Notes under the pieces: model-generated
Seen by the model: only the letters and a program-made list of their open reading frames with translations
Told to the model about the DNA's origin: nothing
Databases searched by the model: none
Origin: Bimastos eiseni
Taxonomy: Eukaryota; Annelida; Clitellata; Crassiclitellata; Lumbricidae
Assembly: GCA_959347315.1 (NCBI GenBank)
Contig: OY365810.1
Location: forward strand, 6,814,800-6,878,799
Direction of reading: 5' to 3'
DNA: 64,000 nucleotides
Translations under genes and position numbers: made by a program
Part shown: positions 50,901 through 62,957 of the stretch, one piece after another
How the letters are laid out: every line of letters begins with the position of its first letter
Position numbering within the stretch: the stretch's first letter is position 1

Positions 50901-53900
50901 TCAAGTGCTGATCCAGGCAGGTGGGCAATAAATTTGTACCACTTGAGATCAGAAATGCAATAATAGATTCTTAACAACTAACAGCATTTCAGTAGGTGAC
51001 CCAGACTTTGCAAAACATTGATGCATGAGTTTACTATAAATATGTGTTTGAATCATTGTAATTTCTTGAATTCCTTCTATGAACTGTTTTTGTACGTATG
51101 GGGCACTAGCTGGGGCACCCGGGTTGAGACAGGTTTTTGGCCCCTCTTCTGGGTGTCCGTGGTGTTCCCCGAGCAAACGGCGAAGGTTTCAAGTCCAGGG
51201 GCGTCAATACCCCTCTGAGTGATGGAGGCAAAACAGCAGGTCCCAAGTGTCAGAAAGGCAAGATATTCCCCCCAAGACAAAAAAAATATCCCCTACGTGA
51301 AATTGCAGGCAAATGCCTCCGGACCTACCCTATCTGGACGCCCATGTTCGAGTCAATAGGTGTAAAAGTGTGCAAATGCATACAAAGTACATACTGACCT
51401 GAGTGACTGTTCAAACGTATATCTCCCATTCATTCCTCGAGCGAACGGCGAAGGTTTAGAGTCAATAGCTGGAAAAGTGTGCAAATGCATACAAAGTACA
51501 AACCGAACTGACTGACTGTGAAAACATATATCTTTCAAACAAAAGGTGTGGAAGAGAGATATCACATAAAGGTGTTTCGGTGAGACACTCCTGGCGACTG
51601 AGAAGGAAACTTTCCTTGGGGGTCCTGAGACAGGTTTTTGGCCATGGAATCCGTGAAGAGGGCGATGGTGGGTTTCACAAACCCCTCGACTGCGTGTATC
51701 AGGTGTTCCTCAAGCCAACGGTGAAGGTTTCGAGTAAATAGCTCTAAAACTGTGCAAATGCATCGCAGACAGAGACACACAGACTGACAGAATTCTTTGT
51801 TTATTTTTATAGATAGATTAATTACATAAAAGTATGTTGTATTTTAGACTGTTGGATTCATGATACAAAGAGCAGACCTGATTTTGGGAGCATCATTGAT
51901 CAGTTGAATAGTATTGAGAGCAGTGAACGTAAGTCTGTGTTCATAATCACAATTGATGTCAATTGTAACTTTGTCATCATAGCTTTAGTCTCATTTATAA
52001 GTGTCGCAAATACAGTCGATGTCATTAAGAACGTCCAAATGTTGTGACAATAGTCCAATATATTACAGCCCATTTTCAGGTCTTATTATTTGAGTATTGG
52101 GATGTGGTGGAGTTGCGGTATGTTTTGTACTTTGCAACCAAATGGTTACAGGTTCAAACCTGCCTCAAGTCACTGCATAACGACCTTGGACAAATTGCTC
52201 AGTGCTCACTCATAATTGTCTGTGATGAAGACAACAGGAAACCACCTCACTCACCTCATCCCCGGGTGGCATAATGATAATGCCAATGAACCTGCCTTCG
52301 GACAGAGAACTAGGCATCATCATTAGGCCTATTTTAGTGCTGCTGCATGGGAACAAGGAACTAAAAATAAGAATTGGTCCAAATTGGGTGGTATTTTGCC
52401 CCAAATTCTTAATGCCAAATAGCACATAAAAAGCATATTTATATGGTGCACCCTGCGAATGTACACTGGTTTTCAGTCCATCTTCTGTCTGATATAATTT
52501 GGTGTTTAAGCTACTGGCTGTTTAGACAGAGCCTACATATGATGTGGACATCCACATTTGCTAAAAGCTCCTCATTGACCTGGAAATAGAAATATAACTA
52601 TTTGAACGATGATCTTGATAAAAATGTTTGGTTGGTGGGTAATTTAGAAAGACTACATTTTATTGGCTTATTAATAGATGGTTGAGTGATGGTGACATAT
52701 CATGCTGTATTGGGGGCAGATTATTAGTTTAAAACTTCATCTTATTAAAACATGTATATTTAAAATTATGAAGAGTTATGCCTATTTAAAATTTCAGATC
52801 TTATTTTCTATGCCTTATCTTTTACAATGATAGTGTTACAGCTTTCTAAACTACTTTATTTTCTCATTTATTCTGAATGATTTCTACCTCTTGTGGCATT
52901 TAAAAAAATATTAGATAATGAATTCTTAGAGTCTTCTGTGTGGACAGGACATTCTTGAACCTTCACTTAGGAATACTTATGTGTTTCTGTGTTTCTGCTT
53001 GTATCTGTCTGGTTAGTTACCAGTGTGTCTATTTGTCTGTATCACTTTCTCTGTATCTTATAGTCTGTCTCCATCTCTTTGAGTCTGTGTTTAGCTTGTT
53101 TTTCATTATTATCATCATTGTCTCAGTAGTATCACTTCTTTAGGATGTTGAAAAGCAGTTTATGAATATCCATTCTCCTTCCGTTCACATATTCTACAGA
53201 ATTTTTAATCTGGTATCAGGGAAATTTGAAGATATCGATCCACATATTTATGCTAGATAATTTGTTGTTGATTTTCAGGAGAACTTCTGTACAAATCGGA
53301 TCCAGTTTTAGTTCAGTCAATCAAAACAAAAGCCTGGGAAGCAGCAAAGAAAGGGATTGGAGGATTGACAATCTTAGGCAAAGAATTGTTTGTTGTGATT
53401 GAAAAAAGTTCAAAAGTTGAAGTTTACAGTTCTTTGGAATTTAGTTTCAGTCGTCAATGGGATTTGAAGGAGTTAGTTTATCCAGGGGACATTGTATCCT
53501 GCAACAGAAAAATATGTCTCTACATCACCAATTACAAAGGCTATGATCAATCGAGTGAAATCCTAAGAGTTGACCGAAATGGAGTTTTGATAAATAAATG
53601 GTCAACAGATTTTGGTTGGGGTCTCTCTATTACACATGAATCGAATGTCATCTTAACTGTTTATCAAAAACACAAATTGAATGAATATTCGCCAGATGGT
53701 GAATTGATTCGTGAGATTGATCTATCGGCAGACGCATGCATTTCTAATCCTTGGCATGCTATAAAACTGACCAATGGTCATTTTGTTGTCAGTCATGGTT
53801 CAACTAAAGACGATCTTCATAGAGTGTGTTTAGTAGATGTAGATGGAAAACTCCAGAAGTCGTTTGGTGGAAAATGTGGACCTGTGATTGGAGAAATTAA

Positions 53901-54141
53901 TCAGCCAGTCTATTTGTCCATCGATAGAAATGGATTCGTGATGGTTGCTGACCGAGATAACGGTCGTGTTTTGCTACTAAATTCTGATTTGGAATTTAAG
54001 AGGGAAATTCTTGTAAAAGACGGAGGAAATCATGGATTGCAACAGCCATGGAAAATTCTCCTGGACAAATCAAATGGTCGAATGCTAGTGGCGGACAGCG
54101 AATTGAAGAAGCAACAGATTTTGATTTTCCATTTTAACTAA
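47917..54141 (+). CDS. MLK-like protein kinase with NHL beta-propeller
   Basis: Five exons (47917-48376, 49129-49312, 50115-50263, 51848-51928, 53279-54141) join in phase to 578 residues plus TAA. Kinase residues about 28-291: loop ISRGNYGSV, HAVK (Lys52), VMEYAGGGSL hinge, HRDLKSSN (Asp148, Asn153), a short insert before ITDFDE, GTCSHMAPE, DVWSYGVVMWEML and SRPDFGSIIDQL. The HRDLKSSN...LKITDF spacing and the downstream segments match the MLK group (MAP3K9/10/11/21), but there is no SH3 domain in front. The last exon (292-578) has NHL-type blades, such as INQPVYLSIDRNGFVMVAD and QPWKILLDKSNGRMLVAD. DFG is DFD (Asp175-Phe176-Asp177) and the first Gly of the loop is Ser, so activity is uncertain. 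The start is the first ATG after acceptor ACATAG at 47900; the frame is open upstream, so an earlier coding exon is possible. Confidence 0.85.
48377..53278 (+). other. Introns of the kinase gene
   Basis: Four introns. The third (50264-51847) holds two tandem copies of a unit of about 124 bases containing GTGTGCAAATGCATACAAAG (51360-51540), with a related third phrase near 51740. The fourth (51929-53278) has a SINE-like unit at about 52080-52300 (B-box GGTTCAAACCT, then GACCTTGGACAAATTGCTC). No other gene is seen. Confidence 0.6.
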
Positions 54142-54287
54142 TTTGTTTAACTATAATTATGATATTTTATGTGCAATGGAGGTAATTTTATTCCTCTTAT
54201 AACTGCACAGATAATGAATTTGAATAAGCAGGTGCACTGTGCCTGAATTTCAAGTGGTGCTTTAGTAATTTGGAAATTACGATTATG

Positions 54288-55369
54288 CAGAATGGGCACC
54301 AACTACTTGACTACTCGTTAAAACTACTTCCTAACTACTTTCAAAATATGTAGTTGTAACTACTATTTAACTACTTTAGATGACAAGTAGTTATAACTAA
54401 TTTTATAAGTTTTGTAACTACCACATAAGTAGTTAACTATTTTTAAAACTACTTTGCTAATGTTATGTCATGGTACATTGATAGTCACCAAGCAGTAGGC
54501 CTATGAAAATTTATTGTCACTATTAATTACTGATATTCATCATAAGTGATTACAATTATCAGAAAAACAATGACCTATCTAATTGTAAACTAACAAGGAC
54601 AAGAACTACTAGCACATGCTACAAAGCATCCTGATCAGAGCACATTTTTAGCAGTAACATAAGCCGACTTGTTACAACTGCAAAAATGTCTAGCCTACAA
54701 AGTCCAGAACTGTAAAGCTCTTAGATAATGTTAATGTTCAGAATCAAAATGTAGTGTATATATCATAATACTACAAGGGATGTAGTACATCGATGTATAG
54801 TTCACCTTTTGCTGCCTGCATCAACCGTGCTTCTTCAATTCCTGTCTCTCACTCCTGTCGTTCTTGACTCGACAACCACCGCTCCGAGCTCTCTCTCTCT
54901 CACCCATTTGTAACCCGGCGGCCTACTCGGATCATAAACCCCAGCCCTCTAAGACCGCTTTACTCTAGTTCTTATCACACAACAATCGCCAGGCATGCCA
55001 TTAAACAGGCATATTGCCTTAGGCTATCACTATAATTCTGAGAGGAACCCACTTCCTCACAGTGGCATGCACACATTTTACTTAAACAATTACATAGCGA
55101 ATTTACTCATGAGGTTATTATGGACAAAGTCCATGTTTGTTGTGAAATAACAAACATGAAACAGAAATTCCTGTAAGACGGAATTAGTAAATAGGAAAAA
55201 AGGTAGTTAATGTGAAATATTGTAGTTAACTTGAAACTACTTGATAAAAGTAGTTATAACTATTTTCTAAACAACTTCTTAAAAACTAGTTATAACTACT
55301 AGGCAACTACTTCCCTAGTAGTTATATCTGCTAGTTAATAACTACAGTAGTTAAAAGTGCCCATCACTG
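54288..55369. mobile_element. hAT-like element rich in AACTACTT
   Basis: Ends CAGAATGGGCACCAACTACT and AGTGCCCATCACTG are inverse. Flanks CGATTATG and CGATTAGG match at 7 of 8. AACTACTT-type motifs are repeated many times near both ends, as expected for transposase-binding sites. It lies 147 bases after the kinase stop. Confidence 0.7.
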
Positions 55370-55662
55370 CGATTAGGAAATAGTTTTTATATGATAATTT
55401 GCAATGTATCTGCCTTTGCCACTACCACATTTGCTCATGTGTATGAAATTATTAAGTCTTTTACAGAATTTATATTGTTAATTTTTTAGTTATCCATTTT
55501 AATTGAGGTATTTAATATGCCTCCTCCCACCGTCCACTTCGTCCAATAGGCTTGATCTCTTGGTTCCTTGCACTAGAACTGCTATGGATCAGTCTCGATC
55601 CTTTGCTTCAATTGGTCGATCTATCTGGAATTTCTTTCTTCTGTTTGCTCTAAAATTCCATC

Positions 55663-55890
55663 TACGGAGCCCCTAAAGGGACATGAAAGAAGAATATTTT
55701 ATCTCGTGCGCACGAGATAATAACTCGTTCGACCGACTTAATAACTCGTTCGAACGACTTAATAACTTATTAAGTCGTTCGAACGAGTTATTAGGTCGTG
55801 CGAACGACTTATTAAATCGTTCGAACGAGTTATTATCTCGTGCGCACGAGATAAAATATTCTTCTTTCATGTCCCTTTAGGGGCTCCGTA
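55663..55890. mobile_element. Foldback palindrome
   Basis: Nearly the whole 228 bases form one inverted repeat from TACGGAGCCCCTAAAGGGAC to its inverse. It contains nested palindromes CTCGTGCGCACGAG and CTCGTTCGAACGAG. Flanks TCCATC occur on both sides. It interrupts a CR1-like fragment (55530-55662, 55891-55990). Confidence 0.8.
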
Positions 55891-56599
55891 TCCATCTGGC
55901 AGTCTTCTATTCTCTTTTGCTTTCTTAAAGCTTGCTTCTTCTCGTTGGGTCTTGCACACTGGCAGAGCTTCTGAACGGTTCACACTACTAGAGATGCTAC
56001 TTTTGAATGTTGAAAAGCAGTTTCAGATGCTTCAATACAACGCAATGCTGTGATCTTAAAGGTTCTATAGCATTATCATTTAAGTATGATGCATTAACTG
56101 ACTTTGGCTATTAAAGTGAATGCAGAGGTAGGCTGTCGAAATCTAACCATTTCAATATGTGGTCTCGTGAAAATCTAAACCAAAAGAACTTCCCTACTAA
56201 AATTAATGTTATAGGTCTAATGTAGGCCTGCACAACTAACACTGGTAGCATACCCTACCTTCCAACCACTTCGATCTTAGCAGCTCGTGTAGGAGGCTGC
56301 ATGGAAATACACTCCCGCACAAATGACTCTTAATTTGGTAGTCTTTCTAGGGTCCATCCACATGATTCTGTCGCTGCAGTGCCTGCTTCTAGTTTTTTTA
56401 ATTTTATAACCATAATTATTATTACATATATTTTATTCGTTTGTGCTCAGAATTTGCTAATTCGATACCGTGCTTAATTACGGTCCTCTATATATACATG
56501 TATGCATATATGTATATATATATGTATGTATATATATATATATAAAGCAACTCTAACATGGTAGATCCAATTCATTTTCATTATGGCTACAGTTGGATG

Positions 56600-57250
56600 T
56601 AGGCCTACGTGCAACCATATAACCTTTGTCTTAAAATCACTTCATTGGCTAAAAGTGCCTCGACGCATCCACTACAAAATTGTATTTATCACCTACAACG
56701 CACTTCAAACCTCTCAACCCTAGCTCTTACATTCGTCAACTCCTTACAATACAACCGCCCGGATCAACTCGCTCATCATCATCGTCATCATCTTTCTCTA
56801 TCTCGAACTCCAGTCTCATCGTCTCTGAAATTCTGCAACCGCTCCTTAGTCTATGCTGCACCAGCACTTTGGAACGGACTCCCAAAAGAACTCCGTCAGT
56901 TTGCTCATCCCCACATTTCAACTCCAAATATAACCTCTTCTCCGCTTTCATCATCCCCTGCTACTTTCCATTCACGACTAAAAACCGAACTCTTCAATGT
57001 GTCCTATCCAGATTCTACTCTTGTGACACCACATGACCAGCCTCATCATCGACTGCCACCGTAGCACCATGCTGTCTCCGGCTTGACTCCCTGGATTCGA
57101 CCCGGCACCGAAAGGAAACGAGAGGATTGGCTATTGCGGACTTGATTTGGCATTGCGCCGATGAATAAGCTGGTCTCCCTGACGTGGCTTTTGTGGGCGC
57201 TGAGAAATTTTCGAGGATTTACATTACATTACATTACAATTACTTTTGTG
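56600..57250 (+). mobile_element. CR1-like retrotransposon C-terminal tail
   Basis: The frame from 56609 gives APALWNGLPKELRQFAHP and SRLKTELFNV, the usual C-terminal end of CR1-like proteins. It is followed by a 3' end and a TTACATTACATTACATTAC tail at about 57218-57240. Confidence 0.8.
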
Positions 57251-57515
57251 AAACGTTGCTTGAACTTTAACAAGGGATCCGAATTAAAGTACTGGGAAAA
57301 GTAGGCTCTAATACCGCAACACTTGGGTCACTTGGGTGAATAATACAATTATTACAGTAGGTACTTCAATCACTTTCCCGCTTGCTAAATTTGTACATAA
57401 GCCTAACTCGTTTCATAGATCGGACATGGCGACATCCAGCAAAAGTACGTGTTATTGGCTTAGGCTGGCAAGCAGTCTGATAGGCTGGTAGCCTACTCTA
57501 TGGACACTCATTGAG

Positions 57516-58295
57516 CAGTGTTGGGCACGAGACCAAAACCTCGAGCCCAAGACCGAGAGGTCCAAGACCGAGACCGAGAGGACCAAGACCGGATGGTCCG
57601 AGACCAAGACCAAGACCGATACTCTTTTATAACAATTCAATTTAGTAAGATGCTAAAACGGAATACCACGCTAAAACATTAATTTTATTGCTGAAGAATA
57701 CTAATTCTTAATATTGGTCCAGAAACAGTTTTACCGGCCAGTCTGAACTTTTGCGGGTTCAGCCCTTAATTGGCTTCGGCCTGAGAATATCACACTATCA
57801 ATTACTTGCAGTATGCATGCGATAGGTACATACTGTAAGACATCTGAACAAGTAGATTAACGTTCCGTTTGAATGATGTAGTCCTACTTGTTCTCGGAAT
57901 TGTAGTGACTACACGTGGCCGACCACTTAGACCTAGGCTAATTATTAGATTGTTCCGAAACCTTGAAATTTGTGAAAGCAAATTTTGAAATGGCTGGTTT
58001 CGTTACACGAGCATTTTTTCCCACATTGTCATAAATCGATAACAATCGCGTAGGGCCTAAACATCCGTTGTCTCTAATAATAGAAAATAGCCGACAAATA
58101 TCAAAGAAATTGCTCTGATATGACAAATGACCAAGAACGCTAACCTAAGAAGGAGAAGAATCCCAAGACCGTTCCTTTAAGACCAAGACCGACGCATTCG
58201 AGACCAAGACCGATGGTCCGAGACCAAGACCAAGACCGATACATTCAAGACCAAGAGCAAGACCGCAGTTTTCCGGTCTCGAGACCACATCCCTG
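57516..58295. mobile_element. hAT-like element with GGTCTTGGTCTCGGACC modules
   Basis: It is flanked by perfect 8-base duplications TCATTGAG (57508-57515, 58296-58303). Ends CAGTGTTGGGCACGAGACC and GGTCTCGAGACCACATCCCT are related inverses. Clusters of AAGACCGAGACC modules fill both subterminal zones. No transposase. Confidence 0.8.
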
Positions 58296-58380
58296 TCATT
58301 GAGTCATTCTGAGTGATTCTCCCAGGAACGTTGTGTGCCCAGTTTGAGCGGACCGTCTCCAATGAGAACGAATCTCAGGA

Positions 58381-58572
58381 TGGTCTTTTGACAGCAAAGG
58401 TCTAGCAATATACTTGACATATTTTTCCAGTCACAACTGCCATGTGTTGCTAAGACAGATTTATGGTCTTTTGACAGCAAAGGTCTAGTAATATACTTGA
58501 CATATTTTACCAGTCACAACTGCCATGTGTTGCTAAGGCAGATTTATGGTCTTTTGACAGCAAAGGTCTAGC
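58381..58572. repeat. Tandem repeat, about 83-base unit
   Basis: Two full copies and a partial third of a unit starting TGGTCTTTTGACAGCAAAGG. Confidence 0.85.
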
Positions 58573-59257
58573 GTGTTCCTAATTTGTTGTTGAGTCTTTT
58601 GGTTGATTTCTTTTTACTGATAAGCGATGTGAAGTAGCCTATGTACATGTAGGCCTATTATAAAAGATATTGACGTTGTCACTTGTCTAATTTAGAGATA
58701 TTCGCCGGCTGTGTACATGTAGGCCTATACTTGTCTTGAGGTGCAAACTGGACTCACAGGCCTTTCCTCAAAGACACCCCGCGGCTCGGACCAACAAAAT
58801 TTCAAATCACTCTTCGAACAGGGCCGTAATAGAGAATCCCGCTATCTGGCTCATTGGCCATAATATTGGCAAACGGCATGCCTATATGACGTCAAATATC
58901 TAAGGACGTTTTACAAACTGACACTGTTCGAAATGCAGGCCTGTAGATTTGTTTATTGTTCTGTGGGGTCTATATATTAGACCTATAGGTTGCACTTTAC
59001 GGTCCTTAGGCATACATGCATGCATGCATGGGTAGGCCTACCTGAATTGGCGTGGAACCCATTCAAACGGGCAGCGATGGGTATACGTACAGGATCTCAC
59101 CCGCTAATTGCATGTTGTCTACAGACGGCAAAACTTGTAGACCTACGTTTACATTTTCAAAGAAAACGGCTTATTATAAACTGACCTTTAGGTTCTTGAA
59201 AACGCCTCGGAAAATCCAACGCTAATAATAGGACTATATTATTGACTTAGGCTAACT

Positions 59258-60400
59258 TTAATTTCAGGCCCACGTGCCTGAAATTAAAATATTGGATACT
59301 CCTATAACTCAAGTGTCATCTTCTAAATTCCTAGGGGTTATTGTAGACCAGCATCTCTCTTGGAAAGAGCATATTGATGCTATTTCGGTTAAAATTTCTA
59401 AAAATCTAGGTATCATATCTAGGCTATCTAAGGTATTGCCCGTCAAAGCTCGCTCCACTCTCTATTTTTCGCTAATATACCCGTACCTAACATACTGTAC
59501 AATAATATGGGCCTTTACCTACAAATCCACCCTAAATAAGATAGGCGTTATTCAAAAATGAGCAATAAGATTTGTGGCTGGTATTCACTATAATGCTCTT
59601 ACTAGTGAAGTATTCGTAGCTAGAGGGATGCTCAAAATTGAACAGATAAATAAGCTCCAAATAAGCCTCTTTATGCATCGGTACTTTCACAACTCCCTAC
59701 CAAGTATCTTCCATGATTATTTTACTCCTAATGCAGGATTATTGTATCACCTTAGTAGAGATCCTAACACCTTGTACATTCCTTATGCTAGAACAAACAC
59801 TAGGCTAATGGCCATCAAGTGCAAAGGTCCTAGAATCTGGAATTCTATCTCTGCCAATTTGTGTCTCATTCCCAATTTCCATTCATTCAAAAACAATATT
59901 AAATCTGCTATTATATCTGGTGAATTGTAACCATTACTGCGATCACTTATGGCAATCGTTGACATACGTGTACTTCATCATTGAGAAATCTGATTACAGT
60001 AGTTCCTGTAATATTCCTGATAAGATAAATTGTGATCTATTACTTTGTCATTAGCTACTTCAATTCCCGGTTGTGCTCAGCTACCTTGATTAGGCAATCC
60101 CTATTATCTTACAATGGGCCTTTACTCGCTTAATGTAGCATATTCGTTAGTTAAGATTAGTTAAACTTTGCTCCTCCATGTTATTTTCAAACACTCTACT
60201 CACCTATTGGCCTCTATACTCAACTACTTTGCACTTAATTTATTGGTGGCCCTAACCTGCAGGACCCTCCGTCCTTAATTGGGTCTTCTGTGTAAACACA
60301 AAGTTTCTTTGTTATACCGATCTCATGTAATTTATAACTTTGTGTTTACACAGAAGACCCAATTGAGTTGCCAAATAAACTTGAATTGCTTGATTGACCT
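59258..60400 (+). mobile_element. 5'-truncated non-LTR retrotransposon
   Basis: The coding remnant reads SSKFLGVIVDQHLSWKEHID, then LIYPYLTYCTIIWAF, a stop at 59559, then a second frame from 59574 with KCKGPRIWNSISANL to TAA at about 59930. Near the 3' end is a perfect 28-base inverted repeat (60277-60304 and 60337-60364, 32-base loop); the tail is AAATAAACTTGAATTGC. It is flanked by 65-base direct repeats (59193-59257, 60401-60465) that are single copy in gene 2 near 12690. Confidence 0.8.
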
Positions 60401-60751
60401 TTCTTGAAAACGCCTCGGAAAATCCAACGCTAATAATAGGACTATATTATTAACTTAGGCTAACTGTGAGGGTGCATTAGGAATACGGATGTTAATCAGC
60501 AGGGCCAATGCATCAGCTCATGGACTTATTATTCGAATTCATTAGCTAATGATTTGAGTTATTTTTGAACGAGGTATGTACGAATTCGTGTTTTAAATAT
60601 TATAGTCATTAAAGGATAGAATCGTTTAGAACTTCTGAGAGTTAGGCCTATAGGACTAAGTCTACATCATTAATCGATTGGTTGCGGAACACTATAGGCC
60701 AAAACAATCAGTTCATTTCGATCGTCGTTATCATTGACCCTATTACTGATG

Positions 60752-60761
60752 TATATAAATA
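60752..60761 (+). promoter_or_regulatory. TATA-like box of gene 3
   Basis: TATATAAATA followed by AGCGCGCTCTGTACTC. The surrounding sequence is conserved in gene 2 at about 15345-15390, where the box has become GTGAATAAATAG. It lies about 540 bases before the MSAK start codon, so the 5' leader is long or spliced. No transcript data. Confidence 0.35.
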
Positions 60762-61296
60762 GCGCGCTCTGTACTCCGGCAGTGCCAGTCCCAAGTCTAG
60801 AGGAAGGATGAGGGCTACGTTAATCATCTTGGTCGTGAAACAGCAACTGTTATATGTAGGTGTATAGGCCTCCACAGCAACAGCCTCTATCATATAAAAA
60901 TTTTGTTTTGTCTATAGAATTTTTTACTACCGAAGACAGCATAACCCAGTAAATAATAATTAGGGGCTTCAATTAGGGGCGTATTCAACTATTCATCAGG
61001 ACCACGGTCCCATAATCTAAAGTGTCCTATGGGCACCGGCCTACTGTCCAATAATCCTACCCAAAATAGTACACATGCCTTGATCCTTGTTTCGTATTAT
61101 AATATTTCTGTTCAATAAGTTGTTTTATAATTCAATCCATAGCCTATAAGTTGTAGGAGGCTACTGATGATTGTCGACATTGGCCGAGTCAATGAACGCT
61201 CTGGAATTGCTGAACCGCTTTTAATCCCTATGCAGTATAGTCAAAAAAGCTGATGCTTGAATACTTTGGAATACATTGACATCCAACATTAGAAAA

Positions 61297-62791
61297 ATGT
61301 CAGCTAAAGGTAATTCACCTTTATCACTTCTCAGTTAAGCATTTCTTTAGCGAACAGAGATGACAGTTAGGGCTACAAATTATACCAATTATAATTTATA
61401 CCATCAATTAATAGTATCAACATCGCGTAGATATAGCCTAGGCCTACGTCCGAATAAGGAAACTTATATTACGCTAACTATAAACACGTAGGTCTAATTA
61501 CCATTCTAATAAAGCATTTGTACAATTTACTGCAGGACTGAGCGACGCAGAAATAAGAAGCCAAATAGTGGCAACATTTTCAACGCTGGTAGCAGATTTA
61601 GATGCTGATCAGATGAGCGATTATCTAATCGAAGGACTCGTCATCACAACCGTTCAATGGCAGGAAATATTACACAAACGACTCACGAAACAAGGTCGAT
61701 GCAGAGACCTTCTTAATCTTTTGCTGATGACAAAGAATCCGAAAGCTCCGAGCGTTTTTCTTAATGCCTTGGAAAGAAACTCACAGTGGCACTGGATACT
61801 TGACTTACTCTCGCAGAAGAACCTACGGAAGGAAGCTGGTAAGTGTTGACAAATTGTAGAGTCTATAATTGCAGCCTGACTTCAAAATGGGTCATGTTGA
61901 GAAATTCTCAACATGACACGTGAAGTAACCTGTACAGCACGGAGGCCTAATAGTAGACCTAAGTGAATGCGGAAATCTGCAATTTCTGGACCTAAGTAAA
62001 TATAATAATATATATTATCAAAAAATTATAATATGCGATATTTAATATACATGTATGATATGTTCCATAGACGTAAACGTACACATTGACGACATTTTAA
62101 TTGTTATGGTAATGCAGATATCATTGCGAGATGGAAAACCAAGTGGGCCTATCCTATGTTTAATTAAAATTACAATTAAATTTTCAGAGGGCAATGAATC
62201 GGAGGACTTTCGATCGGAATCTAGTAAAAGTCTTGACGAAGAAAGACTGGATTGGGAAAAGGAAAAGAAGAAATTGCTAGAGAAGCAAAGACAACTTGAA
62301 AAAGAAAATGAAGAATTGAAAGAACTGGTCGATGAGCTCAAAGGTAGGCCTAGGTAGGGCCAACATATAGCCTAAACATACATGTACCTCAACCGTGGCA
62401 TATAATATAATACTTGCCCTTTTACTTGGTAAAACGGCAATAGCTCGGTTTGACACCAGCCATTTAGAGGCAATGAGTACATGGAGTGATCTTCATTGTA
62501 CTCTGTCGTTTGTCAAGTGTAGTGTATATCCAAGTGGTGTTACGTTACGTCCTCAACTTGCGCCATTTTTAATGCAAACTTAGGTTATTATTACGACGAA
62601 CTTCTTGGCAGGTGCTATGTAGGCCTACTCTATGTAGACCCATCATGTGTTTTAACAAGTTATTTGTATTATCTAAGTTTGAAATAAAATAGGTGGAAGA
62701 CATGAGTTGTAAAGGTTTTGTATCATGCTTTATTGCAGATATGTGTGAAGTTGACGGAAGTATCGATGGCTTAGCTCCAAATACCGAAGGA
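61297..62791 (+). CDS. Gene 3 (5' part): CARD plus coiled-coil adaptor
   Basis: Four exons: 61297-61309 (MSAK), 61536-61838 (CARD), 62188-62343 (coiled coil) and 62739-62791 (linker DMCEVDGSIDG...). Phases run 1, 1, 1, 0 and the exons encode 175 residues. The gene should continue past the window end with the FYIN exon, SH2 and tail seen in genes 1 and 2; that is inference from homology. The CARD differs from that of gene 2 at about 13 of 101 residues by my count. If the donor at 62792 (GTAACT) were unused, an in-frame TAA would close the protein at 62812. The same donor position in gene 2 (GTAATT, 18700) and its matching acceptor at 20324 favour splicing. A TATA-like box lies upstream at 60752. 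Confidence 0.72.
61536..61838 (+). CDS. CARD exon of gene 3
   Basis: The exon has the same length and phase as the gene 2 CARD exon and is nearly the same protein. Many base differences are at third positions, as expected for selection on protein. Replacements cluster in the second and third helices (for example FIITIF to LVITTV), which could alter partner choice. Confidence 0.85.
62188..62343 (+). CDS. Coiled-coil exon of gene 3
   Basis: A 156-base exon, phase 1 at both ends. It starts EGNESEDFRSESSKSLDEER and continues with a Lys/Glu/Leu-rich helix (WEKEKKKLLEKQRQLEKE, then NEELKELVDELK). Leu spacing suits a parallel coiled coil of about five heptads, so it probably supports oligomerisation next to the CARD, as in CARD9/CARMA-type proteins (analogy only). 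No matching exon is visible in gene 2 between 17897 and 18634. Confidence 0.75.
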
Positions 62792-62957
62792 GTAACTATT
62801 TTATTTACTTAAAATAAATTTATGCCACTGATTTAATGTCAATCCAATTTAATTGAAATTAGTCAAAATTGAGGTAAGTCCATGGAAGTCAACTTACTGA
62901 TTATTAATATAGTCATTTCAACATGCGACCGAGGCATTATCTTTATTGTGTGTTAGC

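Noticed and set aside
52140..52220. tRNA gene
   Set aside because: A B-box is present, but there is no cloverleaf or acceptor stem; it fits a SINE better.
55683..55880. Mirror 65-codon frames on both strands
   Set aside because: They are the two strands of the foldback palindrome.
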